A stretch of DNA of 64,000 nucleotides from Atlanticothrix silvestris CENA357 (GTDB lineage: Bacteria; Cyanobacteriota; Cyanobacteriia; Cyanobacteriales; Nostocaceae), in contig NZ_JAECZB010000062.1 of NCBI RefSeq assembly GCF_016056295.1, positions 56,729 through 120,728 of the forward strand, given 5' to 3'. Under the pieces are notes generated by a model. The model did no database searches, was not told the origin of the DNA, and was given only the letters and a program-made list of their open reading frames with translations. A program made the position numbers and the translations under genes. Of the stretch, positions 44,660 through 54,402 are shown piece by piece (the first letter of the stretch is position 1; each line of letters starts with the position of its first letter).

Positions 44660-45466
44660 TTATTTTTGCATTGCTTGCTGCACTTCCTCTAAGCTCAAAT
44701 CTATCTCTTTGCTTATTTCTTCAAAACTCAATCCCAATCTCAATAATAAAGGTATCATTCTCAACTTTTCTTGACGCGCACCTTCTTCTTTCCCTTCTTG
44801 ATAAACTCGTGTTTGTTTTAAATCACTTAATCCAAACATACTTTCAATCTCCTTTCGACTCATTGTGGGAAACTTATAAACCAAAATCGTCTCTATTAAT
44901 TCTAATAACTGGCGTTGTTGTAAGTCGGTGGTTATTTCTTGCTGGGTTCTGTCTATTAACAGTCTGGCAACTGTAATTACTGTATTTTCATTTTCGACTA
45001 TTAATTTAATAGTAGCAATTCCAATTGGCAATGATGCAGTTTCACCTAACTCTTCAAGATAGATCCGACTAACACGCTGGCTAGTAAAAAATTCGTTGTA
45101 ATTATTTATGTCTGCTGTATCTAGACTACGAGTAGGATAGATAACTACTCCTCGCCACGGATTATTAGGTTTATTTTGGTGCAGGTATAAAAATATTTCT
45201 GAAAACAGGTGGGAATAAATTTCTGTGTCTGTTTGAAATTGGACTTCTACAAAATAGATTGGATTTTGTTCACTTTGTGTTGGTAAAAAAACACCATCTA
45301 TACGGAATGCAGTTTGCTTAATCTCGATTGATGAGAATTTATAAGCCTCTAGAGTTGGCGATGAATTACCAATCAATTCAAAAAATATGCCAGGAAATTC
45401 TTGAAAAAGTCGATAAAAGATGCTGTCTGTTTTCACGCTTGGTGCATTACTGAAAAGTTGCGCCAT
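44660..45466 (-). CDS. Rpn-family recombination-promoting nuclease (PD-(D/E)XK)
   Basis: A 268-residue protein with the Rpn/YhgA-like fold: an initial KTDSIFYRLFQEFPGIFFELIG, then RIDGVFLP and YFVEVQFQTD, which supply the acidic/Gln residues of the PD-(D/E)XK active site (Asp57, Glu78 and Gln80 by count). A C-terminal coiled segment ends EEVQQAMQK. In cyanobacteria such proteins are numerous and often annotated as transposase-like, but no transposon ends are seen here. Single gene. Confidence 0.82.
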   Translation of the reverse strand: MAQLFSNAPSVKTDSIFYRLFQEFPGIFFELIGNSSPTLEAYKFSSIEIKQTAFRIDGVFLPTQSEQNPIYFVEVQFQTDTEIYSHLFSEIFLYLHQNKPNNPWRGVVIYPTRSLDTADINNYNEFFTSQRVSRIYLEELGETASLPIGIATIKLIVENENTVITVARLLIDRTQQEITTDLQQRQLLELIETILVYKFPTMSRKEIESMFGLSDLKQTRVYQEGKEEGARQEKLRMIPLLLRLGLSFEEISKEIDLSLEEVQQAMQK

Positions 45467-45997
45467 TGTGATTGTACCGTGTAGTGGATTCAGGAAAAAA
45501 ACTCACACTGATTTGAAAAGCAATGTTTAAAATTTCATTATTAGTACTTAGGTACTATATGGCCATGCTGACTAAGATAACCGCAATTTAACTGAATTAT
45601 CAGGGCGATCGCGCCTTTTATGGCCTGTTTTTTCTCAGTAAATCTTTAGTTTATTACTCCTAAAGACGGCAAACACCACTTTGACATTACGGTTCACCCT
45701 AATTGCTGAAGGTATTAATTCTCATACATTAGACAAAGTGAAAGCAAATCAATCCATGAACCAACTAGAAACACCATTTAGTTTAACCGTCCCCATTAAG
45801 GTTCGGGAAACCACCCTTCATGGAATGGCTACCACTGAGCTTCAGTATATATATCAGCATAACCTGGGATTAAAACCCCAGCGAAGCCGAACCAAAGGTT
45901 ATTGATGCTGAACTGACGGCTTTTTCAACCAGTTGGTTCAAAAATTAGTCCTTTATATTCCCATTCATTTAGTAGTTATACGGAGCCAGCACTTAAA
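45467..45997. other. intergenic region upstream of dnaK
   Basis: 531 bases. A TTG-started 74-codon frame at 45681-45905 matches nothing I know and lacks a ribosome binding site, so I do not call it. No CIRCE element (TTAGCACTC inverted pair) is visible before dnaK. Confidence 0.45.
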
Positions 45998-47905
45998 ATG
46001 GCAAAAGTAGTTGGAATTGACTTAGGTACGACGAACTCCTGCGTAGCAGTGATGGAAGGTGGTAAACCCACGGTTATTGCGAACGCAGAAGGTTTTCGGA
46101 CAACACCGTCTGTGGTTGCATTTGCAAAAAATGGCGATAACTTAGTTGGTCAAATCGCCAAACGTCAAGCGGTGATGAACCCTGAAAATACGTTTTACTC
46201 TGTCAAACGGTTCATTGGTCGCCGCTACGACGAAGTTAGTAATGAGGCTACAGAAGTTTCTTACAAAGTCCTTAGCAGTAACGGTAATGTCAAAGTAGAT
46301 TGTCCCATAGCTGGGAAACCCTTTGCTCCCGAAGAAATTTCTGCAAAAGTCCTCCGCAAATTAGTTGAAGACGCTAGCAAATACCTGGGTGAAACTGTAA
46401 CCCAAGCAGTAATCACTGTGCCAGCATACTTCAACGACTCTCAGCGGCAAGCCACAAAAGACGCTGGCAAGATTGCAGGCATTGAAGTTCTGCGAATTAT
46501 CAACGAGCCTACTGCTGCTTCTCTGGCTTACGGCTTTGATAAAAAGAGTAATGAAACTATCCTCGTATTTGACTTGGGTGGCGGTACCTTCGACGTATCA
46601 GTTCTGGAAGTAGGTGACGGAGTATTTGAAGTATTAGCGACATCTGGTGATACCCACCTCGGTGGTGACGACTTCGATAAAAAAATAGTTGACTTCTTAG
46701 CTGAACAGTTTAAAAAAGACGAAGGTATTGAACTACGCAAAGACAGACAAGCCTTACAACGTCTGACTGAAGCCGCAGAAAAAGCAAAAATTGAGCTTTC
46801 TAGTGTTACCCAAGCGGAAATCAACCTGCCATTTATCACTGCTACCCAGGATGGCCCCAAGCATCTGGATACAACCTTGACTCGTGCTAAGTTTGAAGAA
46901 CTTTGCTCTGACTTAATCGACCGTTGCCGCATCCCCGTTGAAAATGCACTCCGGGATGCCAAATTAAGCAAAGGTGATATTGATGAAGTGGTACTAGTTG
47001 GTGGTTCTACCCGTATTCCCGCAGTCCAACAGGTTGTGAAGCAGGTATTAGGTAAAGACCCCAACCAAAGCGTTAACCCTGATGAAGTTGTGGCAGTTGG
47101 TGCAGCCATTCAAGCGGGTGTACTAGCAGGTGATGTCACAGGTATCTTGTTGTTAGACGTAACTCCACTGTCCTTGGGTGTAGAAACCTTAGGCGGTGTG
47201 ATGACCAAAATTATTCCTCGCAACACGACAATTCCTACCAAGAAATCGGAAGTATTTTCGACTGCGGTAGATGGTCAAAGCAATGTGGAAATTCACGTTC
47301 TTCAAGGTGAACGGGAATTTGCTAACGATAACAAGAGTTTGGGAACCTTCCGCCTAGATGGCATTCCTCCAGCACCACGCGGTGTCCCCCAAATTGAAGT
47401 GACCTTCGATATTGATGCCAACGGTATCCTTAACGTCACCGCTAAGGATAAAGGTACTGGTAAAGAACAGTCCATCAGTATTACTGGCGCTTCCACCTTG
47501 GATAAATCCGATGTTGACCGGATGGTTCGAGAAGCTGAACAAAATGCTTCTTCGGATAAAGAACGGCGTGAAAAGATTGAGCGCAAAAATCAAGCAGAAA
47601 CCTTGGCCTACCAAGCCGAAAAACAGCTACAAGAGTTGGGAGATAAAGTTCCCGATGCTGACAAGACTAAGGTCGATGGTTTGGTGAAAGAACTGAAGGA
47701 CGCAGTTGCTCAAGAAGACGACGAGCAGATTAAGAAACTGACTCCAGAACTACAACAAGCTTTATTTGCTATTGGTAGCAATATCTATCAACAAGCTGGT
47801 GGTGATGCCTCTGCTGGCCCAGGCCCAAGCCCTCAAGATAGCGGTTCTACTTCTTCTAACAGTGGTGATGATGTAATTGACGCTGATTTCACTGAGAGCA
47901 AATAA
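45998..47905 (+). CDS. dnaK: molecular chaperone DnaK (Hsp70)
   Basis: A 635-residue Hsp70. The phosphate loops are clear ([17 protein letters not shown] and [18 protein letters not shown]) with [14 protein letters not shown] in the ATPase domain. The substrate-binding domain and lid follow, ending in a Gly/Pro/Ser-rich linker and the conserved tail [10 protein letters not shown]. It refolds proteins with DnaJ and GrpE. No dnaJ or grpE adjoins; a strong terminator follows. Cyanobacteria have several dnaK copies; this looks like the general DnaK2 type. Confidence 0.96.
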   Translation: MAKVVGIDLGTTNSCVAVMEGGKPTVIANAEGFRTTPSVVAFAKNGDNLVGQIAKRQAVMNPENTFYSVKRFIGRRYDEVSNEATEVSYKVLSSNGNVKVDCPIAGKPFAPEEISAKVLRKLVEDASKYLGETVTQAVITVPAYFNDSQRQATKDAGKIAGIEVLRIINEPTAASLAYGFDKKSNETILVFDLGGGTFDVSVLEVGDGVFEVLATSGDTHLGGDDFDKKIVDFLAEQFKKDEGIELRKDRQALQRLTEAAEKAKIELSSVTQAEINLPFITATQDGPKHLDTTLTRAKFEELCSDLIDRCRIPVENALRDAKLSKGDIDEVVLVGGSTRIPAVQQVVKQVLGKDPNQSVNPDEVVAVGAAIQAGVLAGDVTGILLLDVTPLSLGVETLGGVMTKIIPRNTTIPTKKSEVFSTAVDGQSNVEIHVLQGEREFANDNKSLGTFRLDGIPPAPRGVPQIEVTFDIDANGILNVTAKDKGTGKEQSISITGASTLDKSDVDRMVREAEQNASSDKERREKIERKNQAETLAYQAEKQLQELGDKVPDADKTKVDGLVKELKDAVAQEDDEQIKKLTPELQQALFAIGSNIYQQAGGDASAGPGPSPQDSGSTSSNSGDDVIDADFTESK

Positions 47906-47952
47906 TTCTGATTATTGTGTAGGGAATATTACCTATTCCCCTAACTCATATT

Positions 47953-47989
47953 ACCCATCCAAGCATTTGCCTGGGTGGGGATTTTTTTT
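47953..47989 (+). terminator. rho-independent terminator of dnaK
   Basis: CCCATCCA and TGGGTGGG form an 8-base stem (one G-T pair) around AGCATTTGCC, followed by GATTTTTTTT. It lies 48 bases after the stop codon. Confidence 0.85.
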
Positions 47990-48073
47990 ATCAGTTAAGA
48001 GTGATGAATTATGAGTGCCGAGTAATTAATATTTGAGTCTTTTGAAGTTTTAAGTTTCAGTGTGCACTCTTTT

Positions 48074-48703
48074 ATGTCATACCCACCCACACCTTGGACA
48101 CTTCAAGGCTACGCTATTCAAACTCTACATTTGGTTAATATAGAGCGATCGCGTCCCTTGATTCCTGCTGAGTTAAACATTCTTTCTATATGGCCGGGTA
48201 AAACACTCGGTGCTGTGTATTTATCTTTTTATGGTTCAGGCTCGGTGCTGGAGTACAGTGAGTTAATTGTTGTACCAGCTGTAGTTAGTTATCGCGGTAA
48301 AATCGGCCCTTGGATTTCCCATATTTATGTTGATAACCCCGACTCAGTGGCTGGTGGTCGAGAGATTTGGGGACTACCGAAGGAAATGGCTGATTTTACT
48401 TGGGAACAAGGAAAGCGTGTCACTGTCCGTCAGGGAAACCGGCAGTTATGTACTCTTAACTACAATCAGCAAAACTTAGCATGGCGACAGCAGTTAGCTG
48501 TATCTACCTTTAGTGCAATGGGTAGTAATTTGGTGACATTCCCGGCTGTTTGTGAGTCTTTGTTGGGTTTGGTTACTTCTGAGTTAGAAGTGCCTACTGA
48601 AAGTCCTTTTTCTGGAATGAATTTAAGCCAGCCTTTTTTAACTGTGCGTTGTGAACAGATGAAGTTACGAATTGGGAATACGAAAGCCGTAAGACAAAGG
48701 TAA
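48074..48703 (+). CDS. acetoacetate decarboxylase-family protein
   Basis: A 209-residue protein starting at ATG 48074 (a GTG at 48062 is less likely). It matches the ADC-like fold: WTLQGYAIQTLHLVNI, LSFYGSGSVLEYSELIVVPAVV, then GREIWGLPKEMADF, a segment equivalent to that around the catalytic Lys of acetoacetate decarboxylase (WGLPK). Many family members are decarboxylases or lyases with other substrates. The conserved Lys is present; the true activity is unknown. Confidence 0.8.
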   Translation: MSYPPTPWTLQGYAIQTLHLVNIERSRPLIPAELNILSIWPGKTLGAVYLSFYGSGSVLEYSELIVVPAVVSYRGKIGPWISHIYVDNPDSVAGGREIWGLPKEMADFTWEQGKRVTVRQGNRQLCTLNYNQQNLAWRQQLAVSTFSAMGSNLVTFPAVCESLLGLVTSELEVPTESPFSGMNLSQPFLTVRCEQMKLRIGNTKAVRQR

Positions 48704-48965
48704 GGAATCACTCTTCACAGATTCTTAGGCACGACTGGAGCCTCATTACACAGATACGAAAAAATCAACCACACAAATTATTTAGGTAAAATTCCCCTTA
48801 TAAGTAAGTCAGTGCAATAAAACCAAACTGTGTGAATAAAAGTAAATAAGGCTCAAACTCTTTCTCCCCCTGCTCCCTGCTCCCTGCCTTATCCCAACAA
48901 TAATTATTTACGCCGACCTACTTAAATTATAGTTTGTGTCCAGGTTTAACTCTTAACAAGACATC

Positions 48966-49793
48966 CTAGATTGGGGAGTCATAACGTTCACGCTGGTCAC
49001 GCATAATCAATTTATTGATAAGCAACGACAACTGTGGACTTAGGCGATATATCCACCAAAATAGATGTACGTATCTGGGAAACGCTACAATTAACTGTCC
49101 ACTTTCCACCCCACATAGTATATTTTTGACCGCAGTCGGCACATCAATAAACTTTAAAGGAATACGAGTTTTAATCTGCTCTGCATTGACGCTTTTGCCG
49201 TATGCACCACTTTTGAAAAGATTGGTATCAATATAGCCGGGACATACGAGTGTCAGCTTGATGCCAAGGTTTTTTGCTTCAGATGCCACAGATTGAGTAA
49301 GACCACTCAAGGCATGTTTAGTTGCTACATAAGGCGCACACAACAGACCAGGCATTAAAGCATACATAGAAGCAATATTGACAATGTGACCACTACGCTG
49401 GGATATCATCTGCTTATAGACTGTGTACATAACGTACACCACACCTAGTAAATTCACATCCACAACGCGTTGCCAGGTAGCTAAATCTAGTTCCTGAAAT
49501 TCGCCACCTACTGCAATGCCAGCGTTATTAAATACATAGTCTATACGTCCGTAGCTATCTACAACTGTACTTATAACCTCTGCAACAGATTCTAGGCTTG
49601 TCACATCTAAACTCGCAGCTTCTACATTTCCTCCTGCTTGCTGCAAACGCTTTGCTAGTAAGTGTGCAGCTTCTGCATTAATGTCAGTAACTACGACTCT
49701 AGCACCGCGCCGCGAAAGTTCTTCACACAACCCTTCCCCCAAGCCAGAAGCACCACCCGTTACCAAGGTCACTTTGCCGGAAAAAATACTCAT
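48966..49793 (-). CDS. short-chain dehydrogenase/reductase
   Basis: A 275-residue classical SDR. TGGASGLGEGL (cofactor loop), Asp37 in VVTDIN (indicates NAD preference), NNAG, NIASMYA (Ser) and YVATK (Tyr/Lys) are all present. A hydrophobic C-terminal 45-residue segment (LFWWIYRLSPQLSLLINKL) may associate with membrane. Monocistronic, separated by 382 bases from the divergent aminotransferase gene. Confidence 0.88.
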   Translation of the reverse strand: MSIFSGKVTLVTGGASGLGEGLCEELSRRGARVVVTDINAEAAHLLAKRLQQAGGNVEAASLDVTSLESVAEVISTVVDSYGRIDYVFNNAGIAVGGEFQELDLATWQRVVDVNLLGVVYVMYTVYKQMISQRSGHIVNIASMYALMPGLLCAPYVATKHALSGLTQSVASEAKNLGIKLTLVCPGYIDTNLFKSGAYGKSVNAEQIKTRIPLKFIDVPTAVKNILCGVESGQLIVAFPRYVHLFWWIYRLSPQLSLLINKLIMRDQRERYDSPI

Positions 49794-50175
49794 TTACGAT
49801 TTTCCAACAGTGGAGGACTTCAAAAGTCTAGCTATGAAAATAGAAGGTGTCAACTATAAATTGAGCTTTTTTCTTAATTTCTTCCTTAGAAAAAATAATT
49901 ATTATAAAAATAATATAAAGATTGTTTTTATAACTCATTGCTAACACTTTTAATAAGCGAATTGACGTATTAGAGTGATAAAAATAGAGTTTTACTGTCA
50001 ACGAGCAAGTAACATCAGTCATTAAAACAGAAAACTACTTATAAAAGTCCTATTGTCGGTAGCAAAACATTCTAAAATTTAGAATATGTTTTACCGATTC
50101 ATCGCAGTGCCAATGTGGAGCAATTCATTGCAAGATATCCGGTTTCCTCCACCCCTATCAGTGTAAAAATTCAAT
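49794..50175. other. intergenic region between an SDR and an aminotransferase
   Basis: 382 bases, very A+T-rich, holds the two divergent promoters. No repeat or RNA gene recognised. Confidence 0.5.
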
Positions 50176-51366
50176 ATGACATCTTTAATTTCCCGTATGC
50201 AGGCGGTACAGTCGCCAATTATCCCCATAGTTGGGGAACTGATTAAAAACTCTCCTGGAACTATATCTTTAGGGCAAGGTGTAGTTTCCTATAATCCACC
50301 ACCAGAAGCAATAGAACTTTTGCCCAAATTCCTCGCCGAACCCACGAATAATTTATATAAAGCAGTGGAGGGTATTCCTCCTTTATTAGCAGCATTGACA
50401 GCAAAATTGTCAACTTTTAACGGTATTGAAATCAACGGTGAAAATTGTATTGTTGTCACCGCAGGTAGCAATATGGGGTTTATGAATGCCATTCTGGCTA
50501 TAACTTCCCCAGGTGATGAGATTATTCTCAATACACCCTATTATTTCAATCATGAAATGGCGATCGCAATGGCGAGTTGTCAAGCTGTGTTAGTGGAGAC
50601 AGACGAAAATTACCAGTTGCGTCCAGAAGCGATCGCTCAAGCAATTACATCAAAAACACGGGCGATCGTCACCATTTCCCCTAATAATCCCACAGGAGTT
50701 GTCTATTCTCAAGCATTATTACACCAAGTAAATCAAATTTGTGGCGAACTTGGCATTTACCACATTAGCGATGAAGCATACGAGTATTTTACCTATAACC
50801 AAGTTAAACACGTTTCCCCTGGTGCTTTTGCTGGCAGTACAGAATATACAATTTCACTCTATAGTCTTTCTAAAGCTTACGGTTTTGCTAGCTGGCGAAT
50901 TGGCTATATGGTGATTCCCCAACACTTATTTATGGCTGTCAAAAAAGTCCAGGATACAATTTTGATTTGTCCGCCAGTAATTTCTCAGTATGCAGCTTTA
51001 GGAGCATTGCAAGCAAAAGATGACTATTTAAGAGAAAATATTGGTGCGTTGGCACAGCCCGCCGTAGGCATCGCTGAAGTACGTCAACTAGTAATAGTAG
51101 CCCTAAATGAACTAGAAAATCTATGTAGCATTATTCCTGCTAATGGGGCTTTTTATTTTTTTCTCAAAGTTCACACTCAGATGGATACTTTTGAATTAGT
51201 CAAAAGATTAATTCAAGAATATAAAGTAGCAGTGATTCCCGGTACAACCTTTGGCATGAACGACGGATGTTATCTGCGAGTTGCTTATGGTGCGTTGCAA
51301 AAAGATACTGCCAAAGAAGGTATGGATAGATTAGTGCAAGGTCTACAAACTATAGTGAAGGGTTAA
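50176..51366 (+). CDS. PLP-dependent class I/II aminotransferase
   Basis: A 396-residue enzyme. SLGQGVVSYNPPPEAI (substrate-binding loop), the Asn in SPNNPTGVVYS, DEAYEYF, and the PLP Lys in SLSKAYGFASWRIGY are present. Aminotransferases of this subgroup include aspartate, aromatic and methionine-salvage enzymes; the sequence alone does not choose. Full length for the fold. Monocistronic. Confidence 0.9.
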   Translation: MTSLISRMQAVQSPIIPIVGELIKNSPGTISLGQGVVSYNPPPEAIELLPKFLAEPTNNLYKAVEGIPPLLAALTAKLSTFNGIEINGENCIVVTAGSNMGFMNAILAITSPGDEIILNTPYYFNHEMAIAMASCQAVLVETDENYQLRPEAIAQAITSKTRAIVTISPNNPTGVVYSQALLHQVNQICGELGIYHISDEAYEYFTYNQVKHVSPGAFAGSTEYTISLYSLSKAYGFASWRIGYMVIPQHLFMAVKKVQDTILICPPVISQYAALGALQAKDDYLRENIGALAQPAVGIAEVRQLVIVALNELENLCSIIPANGAFYFFLKVHTQMDTFELVKRLIQEYKVAVIPGTTFGMNDGCYLRVAYGALQKDTAKEGMDRLVQGLQTIVKG

Positions 51367-51580
51367 GTACAGCTTTGCATAAAATTGTAGCGTTTAAAAA
51401 CGCAAAGGAAAACGCAGAGGGGCACAGAGATTGGCCAAATTCATTCGCTATGAATTAATGAAATAGTGTACTTAAGGAAGTCTGAAGTATAAAAGAGAAA
51501 AGATGAAAAATCACGCGGTACTTGCAGATATAAGGCATTGGTAACTCTTCCCTATGCCCTATGCCTTATGCCCCATGTCC

Positions 51581-52933
51581 TCATCGCATAGTAACAAATT
51601 CTTCAGCAGAAGTAGGATGGATTCCCACTGTGGCATCAAAGTTTGCTTTGGTCGCACCCATCTTAACAGCGATCGCTACACCCTGAATAATCTCTGCGGA
51701 ACTTGTTCCCACCATGTGCGCCCCCAACACCTTATCGGTATTTTGATCGACTACCAATTTCATCATGGTTTTTTCGTCTTTACCAGCTAAGGTGTAGTAC
51801 ATCGGTCGGAAACGAGTCCGATAAATCTTCACCGCATCACCGTATTTTTCTCTGGCTTCTGCCTCGGTTAGTCCGACAGTTGCAGCTTCTGGTGTTGTAA
51901 AGATAGCTGTTGGAATATTTTCATAACTCATGAACCGAGACTTACCACCAAATAAGGTGTCTGCCAACGCCCGACCTTCATTAATTGCTACTGGAGTTAG
52001 GTTAATGTTATCTGTACAATCTCCGACTGCATAGATACTTTCTTCAGCTGTTTGACTGTATTTATCAACAACAATTGCTCCATCGTGACGCTTGACTTTG
52101 GTGTTTTCTAAACCTAAGTTTTGGGTATTTGGTTTGCGACCAACCGCCGCTAAACTCACGACATCAACAACAACTGTTTCTTCAGATTCAGCACTCCCGC
52201 GGACTGTAACTTTGACTCCTTCTGAATCTTTTTCAATCGCAATCAATTCGCTGTTGTTAATAATTTTAATCCCGTGATTACCCATCGCTTGATGAATTTC
52301 AGTCCGCAAATCATCATCGAAGCCACGCAAAATTTTGTCCCCACGAATGACTTGGGTAACTTCAGTTCCCATGCCATTCAAGATGCAGGCAAATTCTGAA
52401 CCAATGTAACCTCCTCCCAAAATTACCATGCGTTTAGGCTGTTCTTTGAGGTGAAAAATATCATCGGAGGTAATGGCATGTTCAATTCCCAAAATGTTTG
52501 GTTTAATGGGATGACCACCCACAGCAATCAGAATTTTATCTGCGGTCACTTGGCGTTCGCCAACTACAATTGTATGGGCATCAACAAATTTGCCATGTCC
52601 TTCTAAGAGTTCCACTTTGGATTTATCCAGCATGTTTTGATAAATCCCATTGAGGCGAATTACCTCATTGTTGACTGCCGTTATCATTTTTTCCCAATCT
52701 AGAGAACTTTTGACTGGACTCCAGCCATACCCTTGGGCATCCTCAAATAAATCAGGAAAATGAGAGGCGTAAACCATTAACTTTTTAGGGACACAGCCAC
52801 GATTGACGCAGGTTCCGCCTAGTCTGTCAAACTCAGCAATCCCTACCTTGGCACCATATTCTGCTGCTCGTCTGGCGGTCGCAATACCACCTGAGCCTGC
52901 ACCAATTACAAATAGGTCGAAATCGTAACTCAT
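51581..52933 (-). CDS. gor: glutathione reductase
   Basis: A 450-residue flavoprotein disulfide reductase. The start is ATG 52933, preceded by a GGGGGA site; an upstream in-frame extension is rejected for lacking one. FAD motif GAGSGGIATARRAAEYG, redox Cys42/Cys47 (GTCVNRGCVPKK), NAD(P) loop GGGYIGSEFA and a dimer-interface C-terminus with GIHPTSAEEFV (His active-site base) are visible. It reduces glutathione disulfide using NADPH, supplying the peroxiredoxin/glutathione system. The adjoining gene on the same strand is a peroxiredoxin. Confidence 0.93.
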   Translation of the reverse strand: MSYDFDLFVIGAGSGGIATARRAAEYGAKVGIAEFDRLGGTCVNRGCVPKKLMVYASHFPDLFEDAQGYGWSPVKSSLDWEKMITAVNNEVIRLNGIYQNMLDKSKVELLEGHGKFVDAHTIVVGERQVTADKILIAVGGHPIKPNILGIEHAITSDDIFHLKEQPKRMVILGGGYIGSEFACILNGMGTEVTQVIRGDKILRGFDDDLRTEIHQAMGNHGIKIINNSELIAIEKDSEGVKVTVRGSAESEETVVVDVVSLAAVGRKPNTQNLGLENTKVKRHDGAIVVDKYSQTAEESIYAVGDCTDNINLTPVAINEGRALADTLFGGKSRFMSYENIPTAIFTTPEAATVGLTEAEAREKYGDAVKIYRTRFRPMYYTLAGKDEKTMMKLVVDQNTDKVLGAHMVGTSSAEIIQGVAIAVKMGATKANFDATVGIHPTSAEEFVTMR

Positions 52934-52956
52934 GTGTCCCCCAGGTTGAGATTTCT

Positions 52957-52987
52957 TGTAGAGGCGTGACATTACCACGCCTCTACA
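52957..52987. repeat. perfect 12-base palindrome between the peroxiredoxin and gor genes
   Basis: TGTAGAGGCGTG and CACGCCTCTACA around a 7-base loop, in the 94 bases between the two minus-strand genes. It may terminate or stabilise the peroxiredoxin transcript. No U-tract follows on the minus strand. Confidence 0.55.
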
Positions 52988-53027
52988 TAATATTGATATC
53001 GTGTCGATTATTTAAATTCTGTCAAGG

Positions 53028-53570
53028 TTAAACAGCAACGGCAGTCTTAGCTTCTTTGAGGTAAGACAGCATAGTGTCAGCATCTGAGACTTCAAACGGA
53101 TCTATGGCGCAAACATCTTCAAAACCTGGCTCAATGAATATTTTTTCGATGTTGCAGTCGTTAACTACCATTGAGTAACGCCAAGAGCGCATTCCAAAGC
53201 CCAGGTTAGATTTATCAACTAACATTCCCATTTTACGAGTAAATTCACCATTGCCATCAGGGAGCAAGAAAACATTCTTAGCATTTTGTTGCTTACCCCA
53301 CTGGTACATGACAAAAGCATCATTCACAGATACACAGATTACTGCATCAACCCCTAAGGCTTGGAAATCTGCGTAAAGTTCTTCATAGCGAGGAAGATGT
53401 GAGGTGGAACAGGTAGGGGTAAAAGCTCCTGGTAGTGAAAATACAACAACGCGCTTACCACCGAAAATTTCTTGAGTGGTGAGATCTTGCCAACGGAAGG
53501 GATTTGATCCACCAATGGACTCATCACGAACACGGGTTTTAAATACAACGTTAGGGACTTTTGTAATCAT
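53028..53570 (-). CDS. peroxiredoxin, Prx5/type II
   Basis: A 180-residue thiol peroxidase. The peroxidatic Cys54 sits in [15 protein letters not shown], as in Prx5-type enzymes. There is no fused glutaredoxin domain, so electrons likely come from glutathione/glutaredoxin, consistent with gor downstream. It reduces hydrogen peroxide and organic peroxides. It is divergent from a Fur-family gene, with a long palindrome between. Confidence 0.92.
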   Translation of the reverse strand: MITKVPNVVFKTRVRDESIGGSNPFRWQDLTTQEIFGGKRVVVFSLPGAFTPTCSTSHLPRYEELYADFQALGVDAVICVSVNDAFVMYQWGKQQNAKNVFLLPDGNGEFTRKMGMLVDKSNLGFGMRSWRYSMVVNDCNIEKIFIEPGFEDVCAIDPFEVSDADTMLSYLKEAKTAVAV

Positions 53571-53630
53571 AGCTATATTTAACCTCTCAATTAGTGGGTG
53601 TGTCAGTTTGCGGTTGCGTTTTGCAGCTCG

Positions 53631-53653
53631 TAAATCAGAATAATTCTGATTTA
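53631..53653. promoter_or_regulatory. 23-bp perfect palindrome, candidate operator
   Basis: Ten-base arms (TAAATCAGAA and TTCTGATTTA) around TAA, 60 bases upstream of the peroxiredoxin start and 115 bases upstream of the Fur-family start. Its symmetry and location in a divergent promoter suggest a dimeric regulator, perhaps FurC/PerR. Confidence 0.5.
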
Positions 53654-53767
53654 ATAAATATTCAATAGTTATAAATACTTAAATATTTTAAAAAATTAAA
53701 CATAATATTAATTTATTACTAGTATGGATTATAATCAAGTAACATATCATTAAATGCAGCAGCAAGT

Positions 53768-54190
53768 ATGCAGCAACAAGCAAACGCAATTGTTCAAACC
53801 TTAAAGGCTAGGGGTTTGAGAGTGACCCCTCAGCGATTTGCGGTATATGCAAATTTGTTATCTCGTGCCGACCACCCTACAGTTGAACAAATCCTGACCG
53901 ATCTCAACAAAGATTTTCCCGTCTCATCGCAGGCAACGATTTATAGTTCTTTGCAGGCTTTACGAGAAGTGGGTCTGGTGCGGGAAGTGCTGCTAGAGGA
54001 AGGGGTTTCTCGCTATGATGCCAAAGTTGAACCTCATCATCACTTCTGCTGTCGTCAATGTGGTGCTATTGAAGACATTGCTTGGAATAATTTTCAGTGC
54101 ATAGAACTGAAAAATCTCCGCCCTGGTTTGCGTGGAGAAACCTACGAAGTTACAGTTCAGGGCTTATGCGATCGCTGTATCGTTGAGTAA
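53768..54190 (+). CDS. furC: Fur-family regulator, PerR/FurC-like
   Basis: A 140-residue metalloregulator. The winged-helix N-terminus (LRVTPQRFAVYANLL) precedes DHPTVEQI, the HHHFCCRQCGAIED metal segment and a C-terminal Cys pair (GLCDRC). Two Cys pairs fit the structural Zn site of PerR/Fur proteins. In Anabaena the PerR-type FurC is divergent from a peroxiredoxin gene, as here. It probably represses the peroxiredoxin until oxidised by peroxide. Confidence 0.85.
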   Translation: MQQQANAIVQTLKARGLRVTPQRFAVYANLLSRADHPTVEQILTDLNKDFPVSSQATIYSSLQALREVGLVREVLLEEGVSRYDAKVEPHHHFCCRQCGAIEDIAWNNFQCIELKNLRPGLRGETYEVTVQGLCDRCIVE

Positions 54191-54402
54191 TTCCTGATTA
54201 CGATAGATGAATTAGTGTGAAGCGATCGCGCGATGCTTTTTGAAATAAGGTCAAAGTATGCGTTTCCCTTTGACGCTTTTTGCAGCACTAGGCTGCGGGT
54301 TGGTAGCTCAACCCAACCTATAAAAAATGGCGGAAGTATTATACTACACAACTGACGACTGACAACTGACAAAACTCTATCCCCTTGTGGGTGGAGTTTT
54401 CA

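Noticed and set aside
45681..45905. 74-codon TTG-started frame upstream of dnaK
   Set aside because: No ribosome binding site, no recognisable domain and repeat-like DNA in its 3' part.
45600..45997. CIRCE/HrcA element upstream of dnaK
   Set aside because: No TTAGCACTC inverted pair was found.
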